Shown here: positions 1 to 7,026 of the stretch, piece by piece
How positions within the stretch are numbered: the first letter of the stretch is position 1
How the letters are laid out: every line of letters begins with the position of its first letter
Origin: Pseudarthrobacter sulfonivorans
GTDB lineage: Bacteria > Actinomycetota > Actinomycetes > Actinomycetales > Micrococcaceae
Length of the DNA stretch: 64,000 nt
NCBI RefSeq assembly: GCF_001484605.1
Contig: NZ_CP013747.1
Coordinates: 4,092,001 to 4,156,000, forward strand
Direction of reading: 5' to 3'
The notes under the pieces: generated by a model
What the model was told of the DNA's origin: nothing
Databases searched by the model: none
The model's input: the letters and a program-made list of their open reading frames with translations, nothing else
Made by a program: the position numbers and the translations under genes

Positions 1-290
1 TGGAGAACAAGACTCCGGCCGACTACACCGCCGCGATCGAGGAAGGCTCGGACGTTCCGCCCGCGGTGCTGAAGGCAGCCACGGACCTGGCGGGATCCAA
101 GGACATCGGGTTCCTGGCGTACAACGCGCAGACAGAGGGACCCCAGACACAGGCGCTGAAAAAGGCAGCCGAAGCAGCCGGCGTTCCCGTCATTGACTTC
201 AGCGAAACCTTGCCCGAAGGCAAGACGTACCTGCAGTGGATGACGGACAATGTTGACAACGTCAGCAAAGTTTTGGAGAAAAATAGTTGA
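1..290 (+). CDS. Zinc/metal ABC transporter substrate-binding protein, C-terminal fragment
   Basis: Only the last 95 residues are in the window; the reading frame enters at base 3 and stops with TGA at 288-290. The fragment ends in the pattern usual for the C-terminal lobe of ZnuA/TroA-type cluster 9 solute-binding proteins: a short helix, then strand residues IGFLAYNAQTEGP, a helix rich in Ala/Lys, and a final VPVIDFSETLPEG strand followed by a long C-terminal helix. Such proteins capture zinc or manganese outside the membrane and deliver it to the permease. It overlaps the TTG start of the ATPase gene by 4 bases, so the two are translationally coupled. The metal cannot be told from this fragment; zinc is inferred from the Zur-like gene downstream. 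Confidence 0.85.
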   Translation, partial: ENKTPADYTAAIEEGSDVPPAVLKAATDLAGSKDIGFLAYNAQTEGPQTQALKKAAEAAGVPVIDFSETLPEGKTYLQWMTDNVDNVSKVLEKNS

Positions 291-1102
291 AACCGGTGGT
301 TAGCCTCCGCGGGGCGTCCCTGCAGTTCGGCAAACGCTTGCTCTGGGAGGATCTCGACCTGGACATCAGGCCCGGTGAATTTTTCGCCGTCCTGGGCCCC
401 AACGGCAGCGGAAAGACCAGTTTCCTCAAGGTTCTCCTGGGCCTGCAGGAACTGCAGTCCGGCCGGGCCACGCTTGGCGACCGTCCCGTGGAGCGGGGCA
501 GCAAACTGATCGGCTACATTCCGCAGCAGAAATCCTTTGCTCCGGACACCCCCATGCGTGCCCGGGACCTGGTGGGGCTCGGCGTGGACGGCCACCGCTG
601 GGGGCTGCGGCTGGGCAAGGCCCGGGCAAACCGCAGGATCGATGAGCTTCTGGAACTGGTGGGCGCCAGTGACTACGCCAAAGTCCCGGTGGGCCAGCTC
701 TCCGGCGGTGAGCAGCAGCGCCTCCGGGTGGCCCAGGCGCTGGCCACGGACCCCAAGGTCCTCCTCTGTGACGAACCGTTGCTGTCCCTGGACCTGCACC
801 ATCAGCAGGCCGTCAGCGCGCTGATCAACAAGCAGTGCCACGCCCAGAACAGCGCGGTGGTTTTTGTCACCCATGAAATCAACCCCATCATCGACTACGT
901 TGACCGGGTGCTGTACCTGGTCGGCGGGCGGTTCCGCGTGGGGACCCCGGAAGAGGTCATGACCACCGAGGTCCTGTCCGAGCTCTATGGCAGCCACGTG
1001 GAAGTCATCCACGCGAACGGGCGCATCGTCGTCATCGGCCTGCCCGACGCGACCACGCACCATCATGCCGATGTCCACGCCACGGTGGGGGAGGTGGCCT
1101 GA
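287..1102 (+). CDS. znuC: Metal (zinc-type) ABC transporter ATP-binding protein
   Basis: This 271-residue ATPase would power uptake of the metal bound by the upstream protein. Walker A (GPNGSGKT) is at residues 37-44, the Q-loop near 79-81 (IPQQ), the signature LSGGEQQR at 138-145, Walker B VLLCDEP at 158-164 and the switch histidine in FVTHE at 196. The C-terminus has a His cluster (HHHADVH, about 258-264) that could bind metal; this is inference. The TTG start at 287 overlaps the znuA stop; a GTG at 296 is an alternative. The stop overlaps the ATG of the permease (ATGA). The family is certain; zinc rather than manganese is inferred from context. Confidence 0.93.
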   Translation: MKPVVSLRGASLQFGKRLLWEDLDLDIRPGEFFAVLGPNGSGKTSFLKVLLGLQELQSGRATLGDRPVERGSKLIGYIPQQKSFAPDTPMRARDLVGLGVDGHRWGLRLGKARANRRIDELLELVGASDYAKVPVGQLSGGEQQRLRVAQALATDPKVLLCDEPLLSLDLHHQQAVSALINKQCHAQNSAVVFVTHEINPIIDYVDRVLYLVGGRFRVGTPEEVMTTEVLSELYGSHVEVIHANGRIVVIGLPDATTHHHADVHATVGEVA

Positions 1103-1977
1103 TGGATGCGGACAGCATCATCGGAGCGATCTTCAGCTTCGAGAACTACGGCGAGCTGCTGGTGCTGGTCCAGAACTCCATCTGGGCCGGGGCCGTGCTG
1201 GGCCTGCTGGGCGGGCTGGTGGGCACTTTCGTGATGAAACGGGACCTGGCGTTCGCCGTCCACGGCATCTCGGAGCTCTCCTTCGCCGGGGCGGCGTTTG
1301 CGCTCCTGATCGGCTCGGACATCGTGTTTGGCTCGCTCATCGGCTCGGTGGCGGCGGCGCTGCTTCTGGGCCTGATGGGCGTCCGGGCCCGGGACAAAAA
1401 CTCCATCATCGGGGTGATCATGCCCTTCGGCCTAGGGCTCGGCATCCTGTTCCTGTCGCTCTACGAAGGCCGGGCCGCCAACAAATTCGGCCTTCTCACG
1501 GGGCAGATCGTGTCCGTGGACACCGTCCAGCTCCAGGTCCTTGCCGGCGCCGCTGTGCTGGTCATTGCAGCACTGGCAGCCATCTGGCGCCCGCTGAACT
1601 TTGCCAGCGTTGATCCCGAACTGGCCGAAGCCCGCGGGGTGCCCGTACGGACGCTCGCGCTGATCTTCATGGTCCTGCTGGGCGTCAGCGTAGCGCTATC
1701 CATCCAAGTGGTGGGGGCGCTCCTGGTGCTCGCATTGCTGATCACCCCGGCAGCCGCGGCGCTCCGCGTGACGTCCGCTCCCGTGGCCGTGGTGGCGCTC
1801 AGCGTTGTTTTCGCCGTCACGGCCACGGTGGGCGGAATCCTGCTGGCGCTGGGCGGGCGGATCCCCATCAGCCCCTACGTCACCACGCTGTCATTCCTGA
1901 TCTACGTGGTGTGCCGCATCGTGGGCAGTGTCCGGGCCAAGAAGGGCATCAACGGCCGGCTGGTGCACGCCCGCTGA
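1102..1977 (+). CDS. znuB: Metal (zinc-type) ABC transporter permease
   Basis: This 291-residue integral membrane protein belongs to the ZnuB/TroC family (ABC-3) and forms the channel of the importer. The sequence is a series of hydrophobic helices with the family landmark LAFAVHGISELSFAGAA near residues 50-65 and the DPELAEARGVPVR cytoplasmic loop near 170-183, which contacts the ATPase in this family. The last helix ends in a short basic tail (VRAKKGINGRL). It starts at an ATG overlapping the znuC stop by one base, so it is the third gene of the operon. The operon ends here, since the next gene is convergent. Confidence 0.93.
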   Translation: MDADSIIGAIFSFENYGELLVLVQNSIWAGAVLGLLGGLVGTFVMKRDLAFAVHGISELSFAGAAFALLIGSDIVFGSLIGSVAAALLLGLMGVRARDKNSIIGVIMPFGLGLGILFLSLYEGRAANKFGLLTGQIVSVDTVQLQVLAGAAVLVIAALAAIWRPLNFASVDPELAEARGVPVRTLALIFMVLLGVSVALSIQVVGALLVLALLITPAAAALRVTSAPVAVVALSVVFAVTATVGGILLALGGRIPISPYVTTLSFLIYVVCRIVGSVRAKKGINGRLVHAR

Positions 1978-2019
1978 CGCGGTCCAACGGCGTGCGTCCG
2001 GTTGTTGCGGCTCAGGCCG

Positions 2020-2502
2020 TCAGAGTTTGCCGGCGGACCTGAGGGCTGTGCAGTCCGGGCACAGCCCGAAGATCTCCACGGTGTGCGCCACCTCGGTGTA
2101 GCCGTGTTCGGTGGCGATCCGGGCGGCCCAGGTTTCCACCGCCGGGGCCTCGACTTCCACGGCCTTCCCGCAGTTGCGGCACAGCAGGTGATGGTGGTGC
2201 CCGGTCACGGCACAGCGCCGGTAAACGGCTTCGCCCTCGCCGTTGCGCAGCACGTCCACGAGGCCGTCGTCGGCGAGGGACTGCAGGACACGGTACGCCG
2301 TTGCCAGGGAAACGGAGACGCCCTTGTTCTGCAGGATGCGGTACAGCTCCTGCGTGCTGACGAAGTCATCCAGCTCGTCCAGGGCAGCGCTGACGGCCAC
2401 ACGCTGCTTGGTGACGCGCTGCTCCTTGCCGGGCACACTGGCGGTGCCTGCGCCGGATGCAGCGGTCGACGGCGTGGCGTCAGCTTTGGTGCCGAACGGC
2501 AT
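2020..2502 (-). CDS. zur: Fur-family metalloregulator, probable zinc uptake regulator
   Basis: This 160-residue Fur-family repressor has a winged-helix domain (about residues 30-90, with SLATAYRVLQSL as recognition helix) and a dimerisation/metal domain with a GHHHHL stretch at 101-106 and two structural-zinc pairs, CRNC at 108-111 and CPDC at 148-151. Such proteins repress uptake genes when metal is replete. I chose the ATG at 2502, which has AGGGAA about 12 bases upstream, over a TTG at 2535 that adds 11 unconserved-looking residues. It lies convergent to and just downstream of the zinc-type importer, which favours Zur over Fur. The N-terminal 25 residues are low-complexity (Ala/Thr/Ser). 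Confidence 0.88.
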   Translation of the reverse strand: MPFGTKADATPSTAASGAGTASVPGKEQRVTKQRVAVSAALDELDDFVSTQELYRILQNKGVSVSLATAYRVLQSLADDGLVDVLRNGEGEAVYRRCAVTGHHHHLLCRNCGKAVEVEAPAVETWAARIATEHGYTEVAHTVEIFGLCPDCTALRSAGKL

Positions 2503-2600
2503 GAAGGTACTCGCTTCCCTGAGGGACGGTGGCAATCATCAAGATTACCAGCCGGGGCTGAACAGCCGGACGCCCCTTGGACAGGCTTGGGGCCTGACCC

Positions 2601-2612
2601 TAGGCTGGCGCT
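2601..2612 (+). promoter_or_regulatory. Leaderless promoter -10 element of the MBL-fold hydrolase gene
   Basis: TAGGCT at 2601-2606 is followed by six bases and then the ATG at 2613, so transcription would start at or next to the start codon. TTGGAC at 2577-2582 could be the -35 (18-base spacer). There is no Shine-Dalgarno sequence, which fits a leaderless message. The same arrangement recurs at other genes in this window. Confidence 0.55.
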
Positions 2613-3269
2613 ATGAAGCTGACAAAATACACCCACGCGTGCGTCCGGCTTGAGAAGGACGGCGGGGTGCTGGTGCTGGATCCGGGAACATTCTCCGAGA
2701 CGGCCGAAGCCCTGGCCGGGGCGCAGGCCGTGCTGATCACGCACGAGCACGCCGACCATGTGGATGTGCCGGCCATGGTCAACGCACTGCGCCGCTCTGA
2801 CGTCCTGGCGGTCTTCGCGCCGGCCGGAGTGGCCGCCCATCTGCGGGAGGAGGCGCCGCAGGCCGCAGTGCGGATCCACACGGTTGAACCCGGTTCCAGT
2901 TTTGACGCGGCCGGCTTCAACGTGCGCAGCTTCGGCGGACAGCACGCACTGATCCACCCGCAGGTTCCCATCGTGGCCAATATCGGCTACCTGGTGGACG
3001 GCAACGTCTACCACCCGGGGGACTCTTTCATCATCCCGGACGGTCTCACCGTGCAGACGCTGCTGGTTCCGCTCCACGCGCCGTGGAGCAAGGTCAGCGA
3101 GGTGGTGGATTTTGTCATTGCCGTCCGCGCCCCGCGTGCGTTCCAGATCCACGACGGGCTGCTCAACGAAACGGGCCTGAAGGTCGCAGAATCCCATGTT
3201 GCCCGGCTGGGCCGGAAATACGGCACCGAGTACACCCGCCTTGCCCCGCGGGAATCAGTGGAGGTCTGA
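2613..3269 (+). CDS. Metallo-beta-lactamase-fold hydrolase (UlaG-like)
   Basis: This 218-residue protein has the MBL zinc motif HEHADH at residues 44-49 after an ITHEH strand, a further conserved His in GGQHALIH (about 112), and an Asp/His pair around YHPGDSF. Small single-domain proteins of this type are usually annotated as MBL-fold metal-dependent hydrolases related to UlaG or YtkL. The substrate is unknown. The gene stands alone: divergent from zur and convergent with the next gene, from which it is separated by only four bases. The absence of a signal peptide implies a cytoplasmic enzyme. Confidence 0.88.
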   Translation: MKLTKYTHACVRLEKDGGVLVLDPGTFSETAEALAGAQAVLITHEHADHVDVPAMVNALRRSDVLAVFAPAGVAAHLREEAPQAAVRIHTVEPGSSFDAAGFNVRSFGGQHALIHPQVPIVANIGYLVDGNVYHPGDSFIIPDGLTVQTLLVPLHAPWSKVSEVVDFVIAVRAPRAFQIHDGLLNETGLKVAESHVARLGRKYGTEYTRLAPRESVEV

Positions 3270-3273
3270 TCGC

Positions 3274-4353
3274 CTACGCGTTCCAGACGCCGGTCTCGAA
3301 AAACCGGCGGATGACTTCCTCATACGGCTCGGGGTCCAGGCCCTGCCCTGACAGCCACGCGGGATTGTAGTAGTTGCCCGCATAGCGGTCGCCGCCGTCG
3401 CACATCAACGACACAATGCTGCCGCGCTGTCCCTCGGCCACCATTTCCGCCACAAGCTGCCAGACACCCCACAGGTTTGTGCCCGTGGACGGTCCGGCAT
3501 GCAGACCGGCGAGGGTGTGCAGGTGCCGCATGGCCGCGACGGAGGCGGCATCGGGAACCTGGATCATGTGGTCGATGACGGCGGGCACAAAGCTCGGCTC
3601 CATCCGCGGGCGGCCGATGCCTTCGATCCGTGAGGGCAAGCCGGTGCTTGCTTCACCAGTCCCTTTCAACCAGCCGGGGTAGAACGCGGAATTCTCCGGG
3701 TCAACTACTGCAAGGCGGGTGTCGTGGCCGCGGTAGCGCAGGTAGCGGCCGATGGTCGCGCTGGTGCCGCCGGTCCCGGCGCCCACCACAATCCAGCGGG
3801 GGACAGGGTGTTCCTCCAGCGCCAGCTGACCAAAAATGGACTCCGCGATGTTGTTGTTGCCACGCCAGTCCGTGGCCCGCTCCGCGTAGGTGAACTGGTC
3901 CATGTAGTGGCCGTTGGACGTGGCAGCGACGTCCGCCGCCGCAGCATAAACCTCTGAGGCGTGGTCAACCAACAGGCACGAGCCGCCGAACTGTTCGATC
4001 AGCGCGATCTTCTCCGGGCTCGTCGTGCGGGTCATGACCGCTACGAACGGCAGGCCCAGGAGCTGCGCGAAATATGCCTCCGAAACAGCGGTGCTGCCGC
4101 TGGACGCCTCCACGATAGTGGTACCTTCGCGGATCCAGCCGTTGACCAGGCCAAAGAGGAACAGCGAGCGGGCCAGCCGGTGCTTGAGGCTCCCCGAACG
4201 GTGAGTGGATTCGTCCTTGAGGTAAAGCTGGACGCCCCAGTGCTCCGGGAGCGGCACCGAGTAGAGATGCGTATCGGCGGACCGGTTGTTTTCTGCATTG
4301 ACTTTTCTGATGGCCTCGTCAGCCCAGGCCCGGTCCGCGCTCGCGTTCTTCAC
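3274..4353 (-). CDS. PLP-dependent cysteine synthase-fold enzyme, probable L-cysteine desulfhydrase (Cds1-like)
   Basis: This 359-residue fold-type II PLP enzyme has the Schiff-base lysine in SGSLKHRLA (Lys57), the substrate loop EASSGST at 82-88 and a glycine-rich phosphate-binding loop [12 protein letters not shown] further on. It resembles the actinobacterial Cds1 group (M. tuberculosis Rv3684), reported as a cysteine desulfhydrase making pyruvate, ammonia and H2S, more than CysK/CysM; the assignment rests on remembered similarity. It starts at GTG 4353 with TAGGCT six bases upstream, so it is probably leaderless. It is divergent from a sulfurtransferase gene about 100 bases away, which fits a role in cysteine-sulfur metabolism. 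Confidence 0.8.
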   Translation of the reverse strand: MKNASADRAWADEAIRKVNAENNRSADTHLYSVPLPEHWGVQLYLKDESTHRSGSLKHRLARSLFLFGLVNGWIREGTTIVEASSGSTAVSEAYFAQLLGLPFVAVMTRTTSPEKIALIEQFGGSCLLVDHASEVYAAAADVAATSNGHYMDQFTYAERATDWRGNNNIAESIFGQLALEEHPVPRWIVVGAGTGGTSATIGRYLRYRGHDTRLAVVDPENSAFYPGWLKGTGEASTGLPSRIEGIGRPRMEPSFVPAVIDHMIQVPDAASVAAMRHLHTLAGLHAGPSTGTNLWGVWQLVAEMVAEGQRGSIVSLMCDGGDRYAGNYYNPAWLSGQGLDPEPYEEVIRRFFETGVWNA

Positions 4354-4359
4354 CGGACC

Positions 4360-4365
4360 AGCCTA
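4360..4365 (-). promoter_or_regulatory. Leaderless promoter -10 element of the desulfhydrase-like gene
   Basis: On the minus strand TAGGCT is followed by six bases and the GTG start at 4353. No ribosome binding site is visible, which supports a leaderless transcript and also this choice of start codon. Confidence 0.55.
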
Positions 4366-4452
4366 CCGGCGGCGCTCCCCGCCAGCCGTTCTGCCGCAGC
4401 TAGAGTTGGATCAGCGACTGCACACCTCACAAGCACAATTGCAAGGAGAACG

Positions 4453-5340
4453 ATGGGTCCACTGATGGCTGTCCCGGCTTTGGCGGCGCGTTTCGACGCC
4501 GGCCAGCGAACCGTGGTGCTGGACGTCCGCTGGGCGCTGGGTGACCCGCACGGCCGGGAACGCTACCTTGAGGGGCACCTCCCCGGGGCAGTTTTTGTGG
4601 ACCTCGCCACCGAGTTGGCGACGCCGGCCACCCCGGCCCGCGGCAGGCACCCGCTGCCCACCGACGCGGAATTCCAGGAAACTGCCAGGCGCTGGGGGAT
4701 CAACAACGGCGACGTTGTGGTGGCCTATGACAACAGCGGCAACATGGCTGCCGCCCGGCTCTGGTGGATGCTCCGCAACGCCGGGCTACAGGACGTGTAC
4801 CTGCTCGACGGCGGACTGGCCGCCTGGCGGGACGCCGGACTGCCGCTGGACACCGGACCCGTGGACGCCGCCGTCGGGCGTATTTCCTTTGATGTTTCCC
4901 CTGCCGGAGGCCGGATGCCCAGCATCGACGCGGCCGGAGCGGCGGACTGGCCGGCAACGGGCGTCCTCCTGGACGCCCGGGCCGGCGAAAGATACCGGGG
5001 CGAATTTGAACCCGTTGACCCCCGCGCCGGCCACATTCCGGGCGCCCGGAGCGCACCCACAACGGAGAACGTGGACGGGGCCGGGCATTTCCTGCCCGCG
5101 GACGTGCTGCGGCGCCGATTCGGGGACCTCGGCGTCCGCGACGACGTCCCGGTGGCCGTGTACTGCGGCTCGGGCGTGACCGCCGCCCATGAGGTGGCCG
5201 CCCTTGAAATCGCAGGATTCCGGGCCGCCCTCTATCCGGGATCCTTCTCGGAATGGTCCAACAATCCCGCGCTGCCGGTGGCGACGGGCAGCCGGCCGAA
5301 TGGCCATGCGGCAGCCCGCGGGGGTAGCGTCGAAGGATGA
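4453..5340 (+). CDS. Sulfurtransferase, two rhodanese domains (thiosulfate or 3-mercaptopyruvate type)
   Basis: This 295-residue protein has two rhodanese domains in tandem (about 5-135 and 155-285). The second carries the active-site Cys238 in CGSGVTA. The CGSG[VT]T-type loop is usual for 3-mercaptopyruvate sulfurtransferases, while CRKGVT-type loops are typical of thiosulfate enzymes, so the former is somewhat more likely. The start is ATG 4453 with AAGGAGAA seven bases upstream; a much longer open frame upstream is antisense to the neighbour and not used. TAGAGT at 4401-4406 is a possible -10. The gene overlaps the following alcohol dehydrogenase by ATGA. Confidence 0.88.
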   Translation: MGPLMAVPALAARFDAGQRTVVLDVRWALGDPHGRERYLEGHLPGAVFVDLATELATPATPARGRHPLPTDAEFQETARRWGINNGDVVVAYDNSGNMAAARLWWMLRNAGLQDVYLLDGGLAAWRDAGLPLDTGPVDAAVGRISFDVSPAGGRMPSIDAAGAADWPATGVLLDARAGERYRGEFEPVDPRAGHIPGARSAPTTENVDGAGHFLPADVLRRRFGDLGVRDDVPVAVYCGSGVTAAHEVAALEIAGFRAALYPGSFSEWSNNPALPVATGSRPNGHAAARGGSVEG

Positions 5341-6521
5341 CCCCAGGACGCCCCGTACCGCCGCCCCTTGCCCGCCCCGTATTGCCGAACGACGATGCTG
5401 TTGCTGCTCATCCTGCTACGGACCTGGACACCGATCCCGGCACCGGCGTGCTGGCTGCCGCCTATGGCGCGGCTTCGGCCGACAGCGGCCTGGCACCCCT
5501 GACGCTGGCCCGGCGTGCCCCCAAAGCAGATGACGTCGAGATTGCCATCGAATTCTGCGGCCTGTGCCACTCGGACGTGCACGCCACGCGAGGCGAATGG
5601 GGCAGCCAGAAATATCCGCTGGTCCCTGGCCACGAGATCGTCGGAACCGTCAACCGCGTCGGCTCGGCCGTGACTGACTTCATCCCGGGGGACCGCGTGG
5701 GCGTCGGATGCATGGTTGATTCCTGCCGCGAATGCGAGAGCTGCCTGGACGGCCTGGAACAGTACTGCGAAAACGGGCTGATCGGGACCTACGGCGCCAA
5801 GGATCCGCGCAACGGCGATGCCATCACACAGGGCGGTTACTCGTCCGCCGTGGTGGTGGACCGGCGCTACGTGGTCCGAGTGCCCGGCAACCTGGACCCG
5901 GCCGCCGTCGCCCCCTTGCTCTGCGCAGGTGTCACCACGTTCTCTCCCTTGCGGCACTTCGACGTGGCGGAAGGCGACGTGGTGGGCGTGGTGGGGCTCG
6001 GCGGGCTCGGACACATGGCCGTGAAGCTCGCCAAGGCCATGGGAGCGCGGGTGGTGGTGTTCACCACCTCCGAGGGCAAGGTGCCGGCCGCGCTGGAACT
6101 CGGGGCCGGCGAAGTGATCCTGTCCCGGGACAAGGATGCCATGGCCGCCGCGGACCGCACCATCGACCTCATTATCGACACCGTGGCTGCTCCGCACGAC
6201 CTGAATCCGTTCTTCCGTACCCTGCGCGTGGACGGTGCCCTGTTCCAGCTGGGTCTGCCCTCCGACGCTATGCCGCCGGTGAATCCGGGGGCCCTGATCA
6301 GGCGGCGGATCGCGTACGCAGGCTCGCTGATCGGTGGCATCGCCGAAACGCAGGAGATGCTCGACTTCTGCGCCGAGCACAACGTGGTGGCGGATATCGA
6401 ACTGGTGCGCGCAGACCAGCTGAATGAGGCCTACGACCGTATGGTGGCAGGCGACGTCAAATACCGGTTTGTGCTGGACGCCAGCACCCTGCAGGCTCCG
6501 GCCGAGAAGGCAGACGCATGA
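5337..6521 (+). CDS. NAD(P)-dependent zinc alcohol dehydrogenase (YahK/cinnamyl type)
   Basis: This 394-residue medium-chain dehydrogenase has a catalytic-zinc Cys in CGLCHSD (Cys77), the GHE motif (His99-Glu100), four structural-zinc cysteines at 130, 133, 136 and 144, and a Rossmann GLGGLGHMA turn. It fits aldehyde reductases of the YahK/cinnamyl alcohol dehydrogenase group. Compared with that family it carries an N-terminal extension of about 37 Pro/Asp-rich residues; a GTG at 5448 would give the usual length, but the ATG at 5337 overlaps the upstream stop (ATGA), which argues for coupling. The start is therefore uncertain. The physiological aldehyde is unknown. Confidence 0.88.
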   Translation: MTPGRPVPPPLARPVLPNDDAVAAHPATDLDTDPGTGVLAAAYGAASADSGLAPLTLARRAPKADDVEIAIEFCGLCHSDVHATRGEWGSQKYPLVPGHEIVGTVNRVGSAVTDFIPGDRVGVGCMVDSCRECESCLDGLEQYCENGLIGTYGAKDPRNGDAITQGGYSSAVVVDRRYVVRVPGNLDPAAVAPLLCAGVTTFSPLRHFDVAEGDVVGVVGLGGLGHMAVKLAKAMGARVVVFTTSEGKVPAALELGAGEVILSRDKDAMAAADRTIDLIIDTVAAPHDLNPFFRTLRVDGALFQLGLPSDAMPPVNPGALIRRRIAYAGSLIGGIAETQEMLDFCAEHNVVADIELVRADQLNEAYDRMVAGDVKYRFVLDASTLQAPAEKADA

Positions 6522-6946
6522 GCACGCTGTTCACCAAAATCATCAATGGCGAGATCCCCGGACGCTTCGTCTGGCGGGAGGCTGACGTTGCGGCCTTCCT
6601 GACCACGGGTCCCCTGGCAGACGGGCACACCCTGGTGGTGCCCACCGAGGAGGTGGACCGCTGGACCGATGCGTCCCCGGAAACCCTCGCGAAGGTGATG
6701 GAAGTGGCCCGGCGGATCGGTGCGGTGCAGCTGGACGTCTTCCTCGCCGAGCGGGCGGGGCTGATTGTGGCCGGGTACGAGATCAACCACCTGCACGTCC
6801 ACGTGTGGCCGTCCAGGACCATGGCTGATTTCGATTTCGCCTCGGCCGACCAGAACCCGGATCCCGCGTTGCTGGACGCGAACGCCGAAAAGCTGCGTGC
6901 CGGGCTCAGGGCCGCCGGCTATGCGGAGTTCGTTCCCGCCAGCTGA
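6518..6946 (+). CDS. HIT-family protein
   Basis: This 142-residue histidine-triad protein carries HLHVHVWP at residues 91-98, the HxHxH nucleotide-binding and catalytic signature, and the usual N-terminal FTKIINGEIPG. HIT proteins hydrolyse nucleoside phosphoramidates or related adenylates. The ATG overlaps the dehydrogenase stop, so sulfurtransferase, dehydrogenase and HIT gene form one coupled three-gene unit. No functional link between them is evident from sequence. Confidence 0.9.
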   Translation: MSTLFTKIINGEIPGRFVWREADVAAFLTTGPLADGHTLVVPTEEVDRWTDASPETLAKVMEVARRIGAVQLDVFLAERAGLIVAGYEINHLHVHVWPSRTMADFDFASADQNPDPALLDANAEKLRAGLRAAGYAEFVPAS

Positions 6947-6984
6947 GCCTGACACTCGCGCCGGTTTGGCCCGTCCAGGACTTT

Positions 6985-7026
6985 GCTCGCGCCAGCCGTG
7001 ACCGGCAGGCCTAGACTGGCGCGAGC
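6985..7026. repeat. 11-bp perfect inverted repeat at the convergent HIT/hrpA gene ends
   Basis: GCTCGCGCCAG at 6985-6995 pairs perfectly with CTGGCGCGAGC at 7016-7026, with a 20-base loop. The right arm is the last codons of hrpA. A further partial copy (CTCGCGCC) lies near 6955. It could form a hairpin in either transcript, but there is no T-tract, so it is not a standard intrinsic terminator. Confidence 0.6.

Noticed and set aside
2533..2547. Zur box upstream of zur
   Set aside because: The dyad has only 4 of 5 matching pairs and lacks the usual AT-rich centre; kept only as a remark.
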